A stretch of 64,000 nucleotides of DNA from NCBI RefSeq assembly GCF_964204645.1, contig NC_134026.1, positions 1,612,001 to 1,676,000 on the forward strand, read 5' to 3'. The notes beneath the pieces were generated by a model. That model searched no databases and was not told the origin of the DNA. It saw only the letters and a list, made by a program, of their open reading frames with translations. A program made the translations under genes and the position numbers. Below, one piece after another: positions 1-12,774 of this stretch; the first letter of the stretch is position 1, and each line of letters begins with the position of its first letter. This stretch comes from Tubulanus polymorphus. Taxonomy: Eukaryota > Nemertea > Palaeonemertea > Tubulaniformes > Tubulanidae.

Positions 1-2353
1 TTAAAGTGATATGAATTATCAGCTCATTTATTCAGCTATACATTATTTGATGAGGGTAACAACCTTGATAATTAGCCTCTTCTTTTATTCGTCAAACTTC
101 AGAAGCTTCATTCATGAGATTCTTCCCATTAAGACTAAGGAGAGAGGTCCAGGACTCTGAGAACTAGATTGAAAATTACCAACAAGATCCGTTCTGAAGA
201 TTGAAACCATTTTTACTGTGCAGAAATCTTAAACGATTCAATAGTCCATCGATCAAGCTCATGCAGCTATCGTCCCAACATCCGATGACGTCAATACTAT
301 CGCCTGCGCTCACGGATTCAAGCAACTAAATCATACCAAGTTGATGAATTAAATGAAATGTTTTATGGCTTTTAGGCAGAGGAAGTGAAGTACAGCCGAT
401 AGCGCAAATTATAGTCGAATGGAAATTAATGCAATTGAGTATAATACGACAAACTCAGAGACGATGACGACATAGAAAGAGTTGGGTATTTCACTTCACA
501 CACCAAACATCTCAGACTGAATAATGCTTTCACATCACTATATAACTGAATATAATCATAGACGTACATAAAGTATATACCATGATTTTTGTTATAGCAT
601 AGATGAATTGATGCTACACCAGCATATACTCATATGTAATAAATTGATTCATCATTTATAGCATGAATTTATATCTGAATAAGAGATGCATTAATTGGAT
701 AAACTATTCTTCCTACAAATTTATATTTAAAAAAAATCAACAGGCCCAGTGAGTGGACATGTTGATAAATAATGTGCTATATCAAATCATTCAGATTAGA
801 GAAAATGGACCGAAGTGATGACAATGAAAACCCAGATAGATATTTAGGATACATCAGACAAATCAATTCTGACGTAAGGGTATCATAAAAAACCAGGTCC
901 AAATTCATTCCTAGTACATGATGTTAAAGGCCCATTTTGCAGCATCAGAAAATGCATTGATCAGTGCTGCACTTTGTTGGGTTGAGAACAGACTTTGATG
1001 TTACATTACGAAAGTTACCGGTTATGCAGAATTTCAAAACTTACCGCTACAAGATACTGAACAAGTACGTTTCTGCAATCAGTCTCCCATACACAAGCCC
1101 CAATGACAAAACGAATCTGATTCAAGCATTCATTTGTATAGATCAATACAAGTTCTCAACCGCTGGCAACATCGCTAGTTTACATTCTAAACCTAACAGC
1201 ATTTTATTGATCTGGTTCAGCCACAGCAGCAGCAGCACTGTCATAGTCAGGACCTATAAAAGCTTGCTCCTCTGTGTCATTGAGTTATGTAAATATTTAG
1301 TCTTCTCTATAATGGTTCACACTAAGATTGTCGAGTAGACTTATCAATAAGGATCCTATTTACTTTTCGTACAGAGATGCAATAACGAAGTTTACATAGA
1401 CCTTCTATATTCTCGTATAGCTCATATATAGAACAGTCCAGATACAAACATAGATAGATAATTCATAAAATCGATTTCAAATTTTGAAAACCGATTCGAA
1501 AACAGAATCATAGAGCGAAAAGAGATTAGTAAGTAAGAAGGAACCATTGGCAATAATTCTCAAACGGTAGTAGATTTAAGTGACACGACGGAGAAGTCAA
1601 CCTGAACAAACACATTTAGACACACAGCATCCCCTAGGCATCAATTAAAGCGAAGCATAACGGTGGCCATCATCCGATGTTGACAATAATAATGACACTT
1701 TGCCTGAGAAAAACAGCTGCTTCCACAAACATCAAATCTCATAAAACACATCCGCAGGAGCAAAACAAAAAGTCGCTTCTTGTTTGGACAAGAGGATTCA
1801 ATGGAAAGGGGATATAGAAACCTGCTGTTCAAATGTTACACGCAAAATCAAATCTTCGCACCTTGAATTCAGATTATGTTTTCTTCACAGATAATTAGAT
1901 TTCACCGAGAGATGAATTTGCCCTGACAGACTGCCACCAGCAGCAGGAATCTAACACGGATTTTTGAATCAATATTCAGTTGACACTAATTGTTTACACC
2001 ACAGGGGTCCCATTTTATTAGAAGAGCTCGTCAAATTTTCCGATGGTCCCAAATTCGAAAAGTGTCGGACATAAACACATCCAGAATCGAACGTCACATT
2101 TTCGAGAAAGTAATTTTTCATTATAATAGAAAATAACATAAACGTGACATATTTGCGTGCGTAATTGTGAGAATTGTCGAGATGGAATCCTGTGATTTAC
2201 GACTGATTGAATTGAAAATGTTACAACGAACAGAAACGTAATCACATAAATCTAGTTATAACTGCATTCTTTACATTCTCTCCAAAACCTCATTTACATC
2301 AACTGTTCAATTTTCTGTTACATTCATTTATTGTTACACAATCATAACATATA

Positions 2354-2384
<31 letters not shown>

Positions 2385-4650
2385 CTATAAATATATTTCA
2401 AATCGTGCTTCGCCTTCCAATTGAGGTTGCCCTTTTCATCACTTATCTTCTTGGAATTTAAATCTTTTAAGTTGTATTTCTTCAAAGATATCTAAACGCT
2501 GTGTGTGACCCCGTAATTTTTCTTTCATTCTGGACCCTGACCTCCAATTTTCATGGATGCGCCCCTAATCTAAAATTTATGTATTACGTGAAATGTTTCA
2601 CGTTGTCATATTTTAAATGCAACCCTTAAATAAAGCCGCGCCCAAATAAACGCACAGATATACAATCATCACTTCTAACAATGTAAATCCTTTGTCCTTG
2701 GTACACAATCCTTGCAGTGATTGGCAACAGACAATTATTAAGCAAGGTATTTATGAAAGAAGCTATCTATGACATAGTGCCTGGATCTCACTGAATAACA
2801 GTCGTCTAATTTCCATAACATTTACAGGGAAGCAATTTATTACCAGGGCGAGATAGTCCAAGTTCTACATGTAATCTGAACTTGCCGGTTACTGCGAACA
2901 AAACAAATTGATGTATAAAGATGAGAGAAGTCCTTTTTTTATTATCAAGTAGAACATATGTGTGATGAAAAGTATCATATCACTAAAAGCTCAATATTAA
3001 TTAGATACAAGATATCAACTCATTATACCAATATCAGGCAGACCGAAAAAGATGTTGTCTCGTTCCAGGAACATCAAACTAATGGAAGGACTTGAGACTA
3101 AAAAAGTTCCGTTTTAATAAGGCACTCAAATCATCAATACATCAGATCTAAAACTAACGGATTTGCGATTGAAAAAGTTCAGTTTTGATGATGAGGAGTT
3201 CCCATCTGTCGATACAACAGCTCCATATTAATTTTTCCTAGTTTATAACTTTATAGCTAAAAAGCAGATCTACGAAACATGACCCGATATTACAATTCAC
3301 GCTCTCTTTAAACATATAATATGGGCCGACAGAAATAATGAAACAAATGAAGCTTAACAATGCAAAACCTAAAATGTACTGACCTCAACACTGAACAGAA
3401 ATCCAACTGAAGAAAAACTGGTTTATAGCATACACACAGTAGTGAGCTGCTGAATGTTATAAGCAGAATGGATCGAAGTGACTCTTCCACCCTTAATCGT
3501 CCCAGCAGAACATGAATAATTAATCAGACACACAGACCAGCGAATACATACCACTCAATACATCGGTGATTGCACCTAAATGATTAAGGTACATGTATGA
3601 TCCCTACCCGATTATTAATACATGTACACACAGCACACACACATACACATAGAATACAAGATGAAATTAATTGCAACGAAAAGCGATGAAATGAATTAAT
3701 AATTCATAACAGTCTGAAACTCAAGGGATATTGATGATAATACTACGGAAAATGAATCAATACTAGGCCTACAGGCCTATACGAGTGATCTTACGACCTC
3801 TTAAGAGTCATTTCGAATTCAAGAAGCAAAAAGTAAAGAAAAATTGATCGATTTCAATCATAATTTTGCAGAGGAATGAATAATGTAATCGTGGTATTTG
3901 CATATCATAATTATTTGCACCATGAAATCAACATTCTTCTGAAGTCTCAGGATTGATAGCTATTCACAATCATCTATCCACAATCATCTATCCATCTATT
4001 CAACCTTGTTAGCAGGAAACATTGAAAACACAGCTGAATATGAACATAGATTTACTGATTCGCATTGAAACATCAGCATCGCATACTCCATCTATCACTA
4101 TTAATATGATTAATATAAGGATGTAAACCTTAGAAACTACTGTTGCTGATATCATATCTTTGGTGCCTGAATATACCTCAACAAGGGGTTGGCCTAGTCT
4201 ATGAATATGCATGTAATAAATGCTACTTCAACTTAGGTATACTAGGCCGCAAAAAAGTTAAAAATGTTGTAGACTAGGCCCCTAATTAATAACAAATAAA
4301 TAAGCGATATGCAAACAAAAGGCCTTAATAATGAAGAAGTGACAAAATAAATGAGTAACATCAAAATACAAAAAGAGTGACAGCAAATAGAGCAAATATG
4401 GGGGTCAGAATGGAGGAAAGAAGATAACTTAGACCGAGCCAATGTATATCAATAAAATATTTAATTGAATTGAATAAATGTCAATGCAAAATATGCACAT
4501 AATGATTATCAAAAAAAGGTTTTACCAAATTCACGAAATACTACAACAAGGACTCCGTCACACCTTGATCTATATCTCAATATTTTGCTCCCTATGAACT
4601 GCTTATCGACAGAAAATTAATTATTTAGTTTCTTTTTGACAGATTTTCGA
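1..4650. other. AT-rich DNA with no recognised gene
   Basis: I found no exon with coding character on either strand here. The open frames present are short, low in CpG and rich in Phe, Ile and Cys, unlike the real exons further along. The stretch could be intergenic DNA, a long 3' UTR, or an intron of a minus-strand gene that starts near 4.7 kb; the sequence does not decide between these. The only clear structure is an alternating TA run at about 2349-2396. Confidence 0.5.
2349..2396. repeat. (TA)n microsatellite
   Basis: Nearly pure alternating T and A, interrupted once by a C and once by a short TCTATAA stretch. It lies in non-coding AT-rich DNA. Confidence 0.9.
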
Positions 4651-5001
4651 TTTCATTTCCGGGTCCACGTAACCTTCAGCTTGAAGAACGCGCGAAACTG
4701 AATTTATTAAATTCAATATTGTTTATTCAATATAACTTCAGCCCGTTCAAATATTACGAAATCATATAAAATAATCTGAACGATACTTTATTGTAACTAG
4801 TTATTCATTCAGATTCATGAGTAATATTCATATCTAATAAAATTTGATTGAGTCTAATCACGCACTGCGCATGCGCCGCAGAACAGGAAACGGTCATCGA
4901 GAAAATCAAAATTTCAATGAATTTTTTTAGAAGCGACGATGAATTTTTCTCTTTTTAACTCACGACTGGGCTTGTAACAAGTCAGATTACAGATTCTGAC
5001 T
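4650..5001 (+). promoter_or_regulatory. Candidate TACC promoter and non-coding first exon, possibly bidirectional
   Basis: The palindrome TGCGCATGCGCC at 4866-4877 fits the NRF1 consensus. A strong donor, GACT|GTAAGT, follows at 5002. The first coding exon of TACC begins at an acceptor (6646-6647), so a non-coding exon 1 ending at 5001 is expected. About 200 bp upstream, the minus strand reads TTTCGCGCG (E2F-like) and CCGGAAATG (ETS-like) near 4660-4700, which could drive a divergent minus-strand transcript. The motifs are seen; promoter activity and the exon are inferred. Confidence 0.4.
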
Positions 5002-6659
5002 GTAAGTGTTCTGTTCATCAACTGTTAAACGTTCGTTAACAAATATTAAATGCTTCATATTTCAACTTAGATTGTCATTCAATCAATGTAAGAGATTTGA
5101 AAATTGAACTGGTCTGTGGACTTCGTTGGAGAGGTGATTTTCAATTCAAACCATTTTTCACGAATGGTCTTTTGGCGAGAGCTTTCTCTGAGATTTATTT
5201 TGATCGCCTATGTCTAGGATAGGTAATTAGGCCTAATATATATTCAAAATCATGATTTGCGTAGTAGAAGGCTGACTAAGTGTCGAGATCCAGTCGAGCG
5301 TGGGAGTGAATAGCCCATCCTCTGATCCTTGTTGCAGCAATTTTGCAATTGATTAGAATTTACTCGGATAAAACAGTCATCCTCTTAGTATGATGGTAAA
5401 TCTGCAGTTGGAAAGCATTTAAGCAGCAGATAGTCTTTTTTTTAATTGAAGAAGAGGTGTACATCTTTTCATGTATTAGTAGCCTATATGAAATATTCTT
5501 TCATCTTAACATTATTTATGTAAACACCTCTGTGTTAATGTGTTGAGTTATATTACCTACTTATTGCGTGCTATTTAGAATCTTCCCCAGTTACTCTGTG
5601 AAGTCTTCTCAGTGAACTGACTGTTGAATCCCGTGTGATATGTACCCCCTATCTGAGGTATCTGTCCAATATAGGCCTATCAAATAATAACCAATTCGCT
5701 GGAAGTGATTTCAGCTTTAAGGATTTTTAACCAAAATCCAAAGGAATGTGCTGTAATAATCAGTAAGCGCGACTTGTTTAACAACATATTATTAGACTTG
5801 TTTTGTTTAAGCATGAATCCCGCACTCAATTGACACTTGGCTAAAATATTTTCTGGATGAGTGATATTTCTGAGTGTGAATTAATAGGGCCTGATATCGA
5901 GGCAATGTTTTAAATCTCGTTAACAATGTTTCGGGATGCCCTTCATTTGAAGAAAGCTAACTTAACCTTAAATTTTAAAACTCTGCTTAGGTATTAAGCT
6001 CTTTTGCTGAAATTGAATTGAAAATTGAGGCAATATTTAATTATTTTCTGGCAGTGTCTAGGAATAAGTAAAAGAAAAATTAACCTTTTCTCAAATTAAA
6101 AAGCTCTGGTTATTTTGCCTATTGAATTAAAAACTCTCCACATTTCCCGAGTGAGGCCTCTATGCCCTTAGCATGTGATTACTGAATTAGCCATATAGCC
6201 AATGCAAGCAGTTAACCTTAATTAGGTATGAACTATTCATGATGTTTGGCTGTAACTGTAGGTTTTTCCTGATCTGCTAATTTGACGTCTTCACCATATA
6301 CCGAAACTACTGCCGTGAAGGCCTAACAAATTCATTTTCTGTTTAAATTCAGTGTTTTTTGCAAGAGAACTTAGAGGGGCGATTATTCTTGTCAATTTAA
6401 ATCCACCCCTATGCTAAGAATCAGCCCCCCAGTAGTGAGTTATTGTGATTGAGAGATTATACCAGAATGAAGCTTTAGCCTATTTTCAATGTTTCAAAAG
6501 CTTCTTAGCATTTGGAGTCCATAATGTTATACTATAGAATGATTGCAGTCCCTCTAAAATACTAGCATGTGGAGAACATATTATTAAAAGTCTCTGTGAA
6601 TACAGTGATAAATTTATAATCGTCTTCGTTGTTTTTATTTTCTATAGGAATGTTTTATA

Positions 6660-9600
6660 ATGTATGGAGAAAACGTCGAGAATATTCCACCAGAAACGTT
6701 TAAAGTACCAACCGTTCCAAACATCCAAACACCGCCATCATCAGTAGAGAGCTCAATTCTAAAACATTCTACTAAAGATAACCTCATAGCTTTCTCACCA
6801 GCTCCTAAACACTTGAAGGTATGCCACAGTTTTTCAAAAGTCGGTTAAAATCGACCATCAGTGACCATCAAAACTTCACTATTTGCAGACAAAGCAGTTT
6901 AACAGTCCTGAATTGAGATAAATTCATTCCAACTCTGAATTGTGAAACTGGGTCCCGAGTTACTTTAACCAACTTTTAAGCGACTATCCCTCGCGTGATT
7001 CTAATGTTATGTGATAGAGAATGTATTCTCCGGAAACCATGTCTATACGGTTGAAATTTCGGATAATTTTCAGGTCCATTTTTTGACGCCGAAGCAAAAT
7101 TCCGTGAGACGATATTCGCCGGAAAAACCTGCGTCGGAATTATCGACGATAGATTCACCGGATTGGTATAATTTCATCCGTGAGATCGACGATCAAGAGA
7201 AGTGGTGCGAACGCACGGAAGTAGTTACAAAACGGGATCATACTGAAAACGTTGTTATTGCTCAATCAGTAATTCAAGAGATTATTGATAATTTACCTTT
7301 AAGGTATTATTTTACGATTATTTGAAGCTTTTATTATAAAATCTCAACCTAATCGGCAAAACCAACAGTTGATGATTTAACAATTTATTTTCTGACAGTT
7401 TCAAAGTTTTGACTAAACTTCATAATCAGAGAAATGAAAATAACACAATACACTGTACTGATATACAGCAATTTAAAAATGTAGATATTACTAAGGAAGG
7501 AAACTGTTATATCTTCAACTATAGGTTTTGCTCATTAACTTGGAAACACTAAGATTATCGTAATAACAGTCTACCTGTCAAAGCTCAACTAGTACTAAGA
7601 CTACATTATGTTATATCAGAAAATCTATTATTATGATTATAATTAGAAGCATGTATCTCCAAAGTTTTGGTTTATTTTCAGAGATTCAGCGAATAAAACC
7701 GGTCGTTTAAGTGATTTGAGTAACGACAATTGTGACACAACAATGGCCGACGATGACGAAATCATTCCGCCGAAAGCTTCGTATAATTTCAACTTCGACG
7801 ACATCGATTCGATCGATCCGTTCACGTCGAGTAAAGGTTTAGCTAATTCTCCGCCGGCGTCGTCTGCCGCGATAATCGAGAATCCGTTCCAGACGAAATC
7901 GAAGGTGTCGTCATCGCCACCGCCGGACGCCGGGTTTCACGACGATAATATAAATCCGTTCGCGAGCAGAAGACAATTACCGAACTCGCCGCCGCCGCCG
8001 ACGATGAAGGGTGATATTACGAGCGAAGAAATGTCGAATTCAAACGTTGAGAATTCTTCGTCGTCCTCGTTGAAAGGTTTTCAAAATGTAACCGATATAA
8101 ACGATAATGAGAACGGTAATAAAAACGGAGCCGCAGCCGGAATGGATACGAGTTGCACCGGTTCGGATTTATCAGTGAAATCTGACGACAGTAAAGCCAG
8201 TTCTACCGGATCTGAGTAAGTATCGTTAACACGATAATCTGAGGCAATCGGTGGCAATCTGTCTACTGTACTGACATTTTATTGGACTTGGTACAGGGTG
8301 GCCACGTACCTGGAAATCAGGGAATTTTGTATAAAGAAAAAAGTGAAAAATCAGGGATAAATCGGGGAAATTTCATTGCCAGGAGATTGCTAGAATTGAT
8401 TGGATTCTTAGCAGATCAAGTCAGGGAAAACAACGTGCAGTCAGGGAAAAGTCAAATCAGGCCATCCTGTTTTATGTTCATACCAGTGCATGGTATATTA
8501 TTCTTGTCTGTTATGCATGGGATTATTATTTTGATATTACGGAAATAATGTAGTCCACATTTAGGCTAAAAAATCTGATACCTTGTTTCTCCTAATTGGC
8601 CAATAAACGACAATAAAAATTAGTAATCAGTTCATTTCTAAAGCTGCCGGTCTATTATGGTTAGCTTGATCATGATTGCAGAGGGTAGATAGGCGGCCGG
8701 ATGGTTAAACTTTTAAGCTCAGCAGATGGAGAAACGAGATATCAATTTTTTTTAAGCCTTAGCATAGATGTTTTTCAGGGAGCAATGATCATGTAGTAGG
8801 TCATTTTGTATTATTAGGTTCTAGTGATTCTTTTTAATTTGTATCAACATTTCACTCGATGTCTCATATTTGTGGTGCCGTGTTTTTTGCATTGTAGAAA
8901 AGTTGTCAAAAAGAAATCACCACCGAAAAAGAAGGGCCCTCCGAAGAGATTCCTACAAGCAAATAAGGTGATTATTGATTATCGGACACAACTGAAAAAA
9001 ATAATACTGGAAATAAGATGCCATGGTACATGACATAGACAGGGTTCTTAAAGATCAGGGAATTTCGACTCTATTTCTTGAAAGTCGGGGAATTTGTATT
9101 TTTGGTTCCTTGTTGTTCTTATTGGTGATGAGCATTACAAGAAATAACCAGGGAAATTATCCATCAAAGGTCAGAGTAATATCAGGGGATTTTGGATTCC
9201 CAAAAACTAAATGATTCCTTGTTTCTCCTAATCGACTGGGTCACTTTAGTAAACTGAATTGCGAATTTGACCCGGCCTGAATAAATTATATTGCTAATCA
9301 GGCCGGGTCAACTTTTAAGCTCAGCAGAAATGAGAAGGTGTCAATTGTCAGTTTCAGCCTAATCTGTTAAATCCCTTCATAGACGTTTGAATATTAATTT
9401 ATGTGGAATTATTTCAGAATTTTCTCGCTGCGAATCAAGCAAACGACGATGTCATCATATTCGATCCGAAGTCGAAGCGTTCTTCGGCCGCGGCATCTGA
9501 TCGAATGGAAACGTCGAGTACGGCATCGGTTGCGTCCGATGCCGCGTCGGAGACCGGTGAATTACCGAGCTGTACCGCGGCGTCGACCGTCGCGAAGGAG

Positions 9601-12600
9601 ATCGTTTGCGACGATTTCGACGCGTTGCTACGACCGACTAAAGACGTACAAATAGCCTCGATGACCGAGTTCGATACAGCTGGCATTTCCGTGTTCTCCA
9701 GTACAGTGATGAGTCAGGAGGGATTGGGATCTTTTTCCGAAGACGAATTCAAGTCTGCGACGGAAGGTAAGCATCGTAATATGTGAACGGACCCCGTGCT
9801 GCACCAGCTATCCTGATCCTGCTAGATGATGCGTGTATCAATAGGACAAATCAGTTTTGAGGAATTTTCATCTATTAGCCTTGCACCTTAGAAATAAGAC
9901 AAATCATGTCTCTTCAAAGACTCGCGTTCAATGTTTATTGCGCAATTGTTATCTGTTATATGTACGTATTGAATTAAAAAAATCATTGATAGATTTTGAT
10001 TGAATCTGAGAAGAAATCCAGGCGTCACTTTGAGCATGTACCTGGTAGATCCTCGCTTGCCTCACACAGAATCCTCAACTGCCACAGTCAACCGTAGAGT
10101 CCTCATTGAAGTGAATTAAATTCTTGCAATCGCGGTCGTTCGATGTTGTTACAAAGGTAGAAATTATTAGTAGCAGCTATCTGGTGCAAAATGCTTCCTG
10201 GTTGTGTGAGTGTCATGTTTGTGTGTGCTGGTTCTCTTTCAATTGTTCAGTCATGGTTTGTTGATTATTTGATGGCAATATTTCATGAAATCAAATCACT
10301 ATCTATTATAGCCTTACGTAGTGTGTTTGCTGTTGATGTGTCTACTCAACTCTTAGGCAGTTACTGTCTACGAATATCAAACCAGGTCAACTGCCTACGA
10401 ATTCCACGAAAAACAAATATCATTAACGCTTTAAAAGGGATATATGTATGAATCATATATAAATACTAGTTATGTATGGTAGTTGTCTCCGTTGTGAGGG
10501 CATCATTAGGATTGTAATGAGATTAAATAAATGGATTATCTCCGTGGATTATCTCGATATGTAGAAGAGACAGGTGCTGTTTCGTACTGATGTCCGATAT
10601 ATTTATACATCGATAACCGACAGCTGTGAAAACTCTTGTGCCCCTTCGTTAGTTTTTTACGTGTTATCAATGGCGGTCACAGTTTTAAGCTGGTTTTCTT
10701 CGCTGATCTATCCTTCATTGCTCACGTCTATAGTAGCCGTGTTGGTCGTATTAGGAATCAATGCTGTGAAATGGATTTCAAAAGGTACGTAGGCGATTTT
10801 ATAAAAATAGATACGACATTGAACTGAGCTGATGAGTGATCTCATAGAAGGGGGTTGTGGGCGTACAAGGATATGCCATTAGTTTAGTTGTTTGGTAGTT
10901 TACTCGATGATATGATAGGCTTCAGAAGTTTTCTAGTTCATGATCATTTGTCAGTCTTTAGTTTCTGATTTGAACTAAAGGTGGCGGTCGGTGTTGCGTA
11001 TGATTACCACCAGTTGAGTTGTTTTGATGGCGTCAATGCTCGAGTGCATTATTGTATAAGTCCGTGACACGATTGTATTGATTTTCTGTTGAAGAATATC
11101 AATGAGTTTTGTTTTCTGAAATGACTGATATTTATTTGTACATGATTGATACTGTCGTTGTGACATTGTATCGGAAATCATCAGCCTGTGACTCGAAGCA
11201 GTTTCAACGGTCTACCGCTTCTAAGTAGTATTATTGTCCATGGTTTGAATTTCACTCAATTTCTCATGTTGTCATTGTACCCATGCCAGTGTTACTGTAC
11301 TTGTGAAGTGTTATTAGCGAACCTTTTTGAGAAACACAAATTCATGGCTTTGATAACAAGTAAGTCATTTGACCGCTGAAAGAAGTTTCATGTTATCACC
11401 GTTGATAAAACACTATATCCTTGTTGTGACGATAATATACATAGAATCCCACAACGATATGAAACGAAAAACAAAGTCCAAAAATGTTGTCTAGAGCCAG
11501 TAGTTGATTCAACGTTTTGACTATATTCTAATAGTATTCCTAGTATTAATATTAGTGGTATATCGGTATAAACTACTAACCCTAGGATACATTTCCAGAC
11601 ATATTGTCTTTCGATACAATTGTGGGATTCTTTCTATACTAGGTTAGATATATCTACCTTTCCCTGTCTTGTTCAAATTTTCATCTGAAGGGATCCCATT
11701 CTTAGGTCAGACTTCAGGCGCTATGTGGCGCTAGTGTTATTATGGTTAGGTTAGTTAAACCTATATTCGAACATATAAACTGTAGTTGCTGTATAGTAGC
11801 CGTTGAAATAGATGAATGTCGATTGTCTGTTTGTTATTCTCATTGACGATGCAGAAACTGTCATCTCTCCGATCAGAGAATGCCTGAATATCTATCGTTA
11901 GGCGTTTAGTTAAAATTCTGGCGTCAGTAAGATATGTTTGATAGCGCTGGGCTGCGTGGAGTAGCTGCCGTACTCTGATTGGTATTCTATCGAGATAAAC
12001 CCGATCTAATCTGATATCGTGTTGTAAACGTTCTCCGGCGAGGATGATAAAGAAATTTTTCTCACGTAGAAAGAACATTCTGCCCGACAACAAAGCAATA
12101 AGTGATAATTCAGTGTTTTTATCAGTTGTTGCATTGCGAAATCATTAATAATCTCTACAAGCGAAGGGGACTCGTCAGACCATTTGTGTTCACGCAGTAA
12201 CTTTGTTTATAGCTTCAATTGAGAACAATTTTTTATGTGCATTTATTTTTTTATTGAAGTTCCCGGCGAGAAAAAAAGGTAAAGATCGAAATGATATCGG
12301 ATTGTGATCGCAGTTCTACGGATCAAGGAATTTCGAATTTACCATTTCTTACACGGACAATCAGGGAAACTTGACTCTTTCCTTGAAAATCAGGGAATTT
12401 GAATTGTGATGACTTGTACTTGCCGGTGATGAGTGGCACAAGGATCCTCTTGATAAGAAACTTCCCCTGCTCTGAGGATATCTTAATTTAATCAGGGACT
12501 TTTGGTCTTGTGTTAGGGAAATATCTGAGAATATTGGATTCTCTGATCCATAAGAAGCGTAGATGTAAAGTTTCTCTGGCATAAAGATCGAAATGAAAGC

Positions 12601-12706
12601 TGATTATAATCCACAGCGTTTGGTAGTTATAATTCTCTAGAGTGGATGTTGTATGTTGTACATTGTCGGGTGTTTAACCACTGTGTGTTGAGATCGTTGG
12701 ACTGGT

Positions 12707-12774
<68 letters not shown>

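Noticed and set aside
8282-9214. Open frames in TACC introns 3 and 4
   Set aside because: They run through CAGGG-type and family A MITEs; only 8898-8967 has splice sites in phase with the neighbouring exons.
11761-12093. 110-codon minus-strand frame in TACC intron 5
   Set aside because: No family resemblance, splice sites or related copy; the length is within chance for this base composition.
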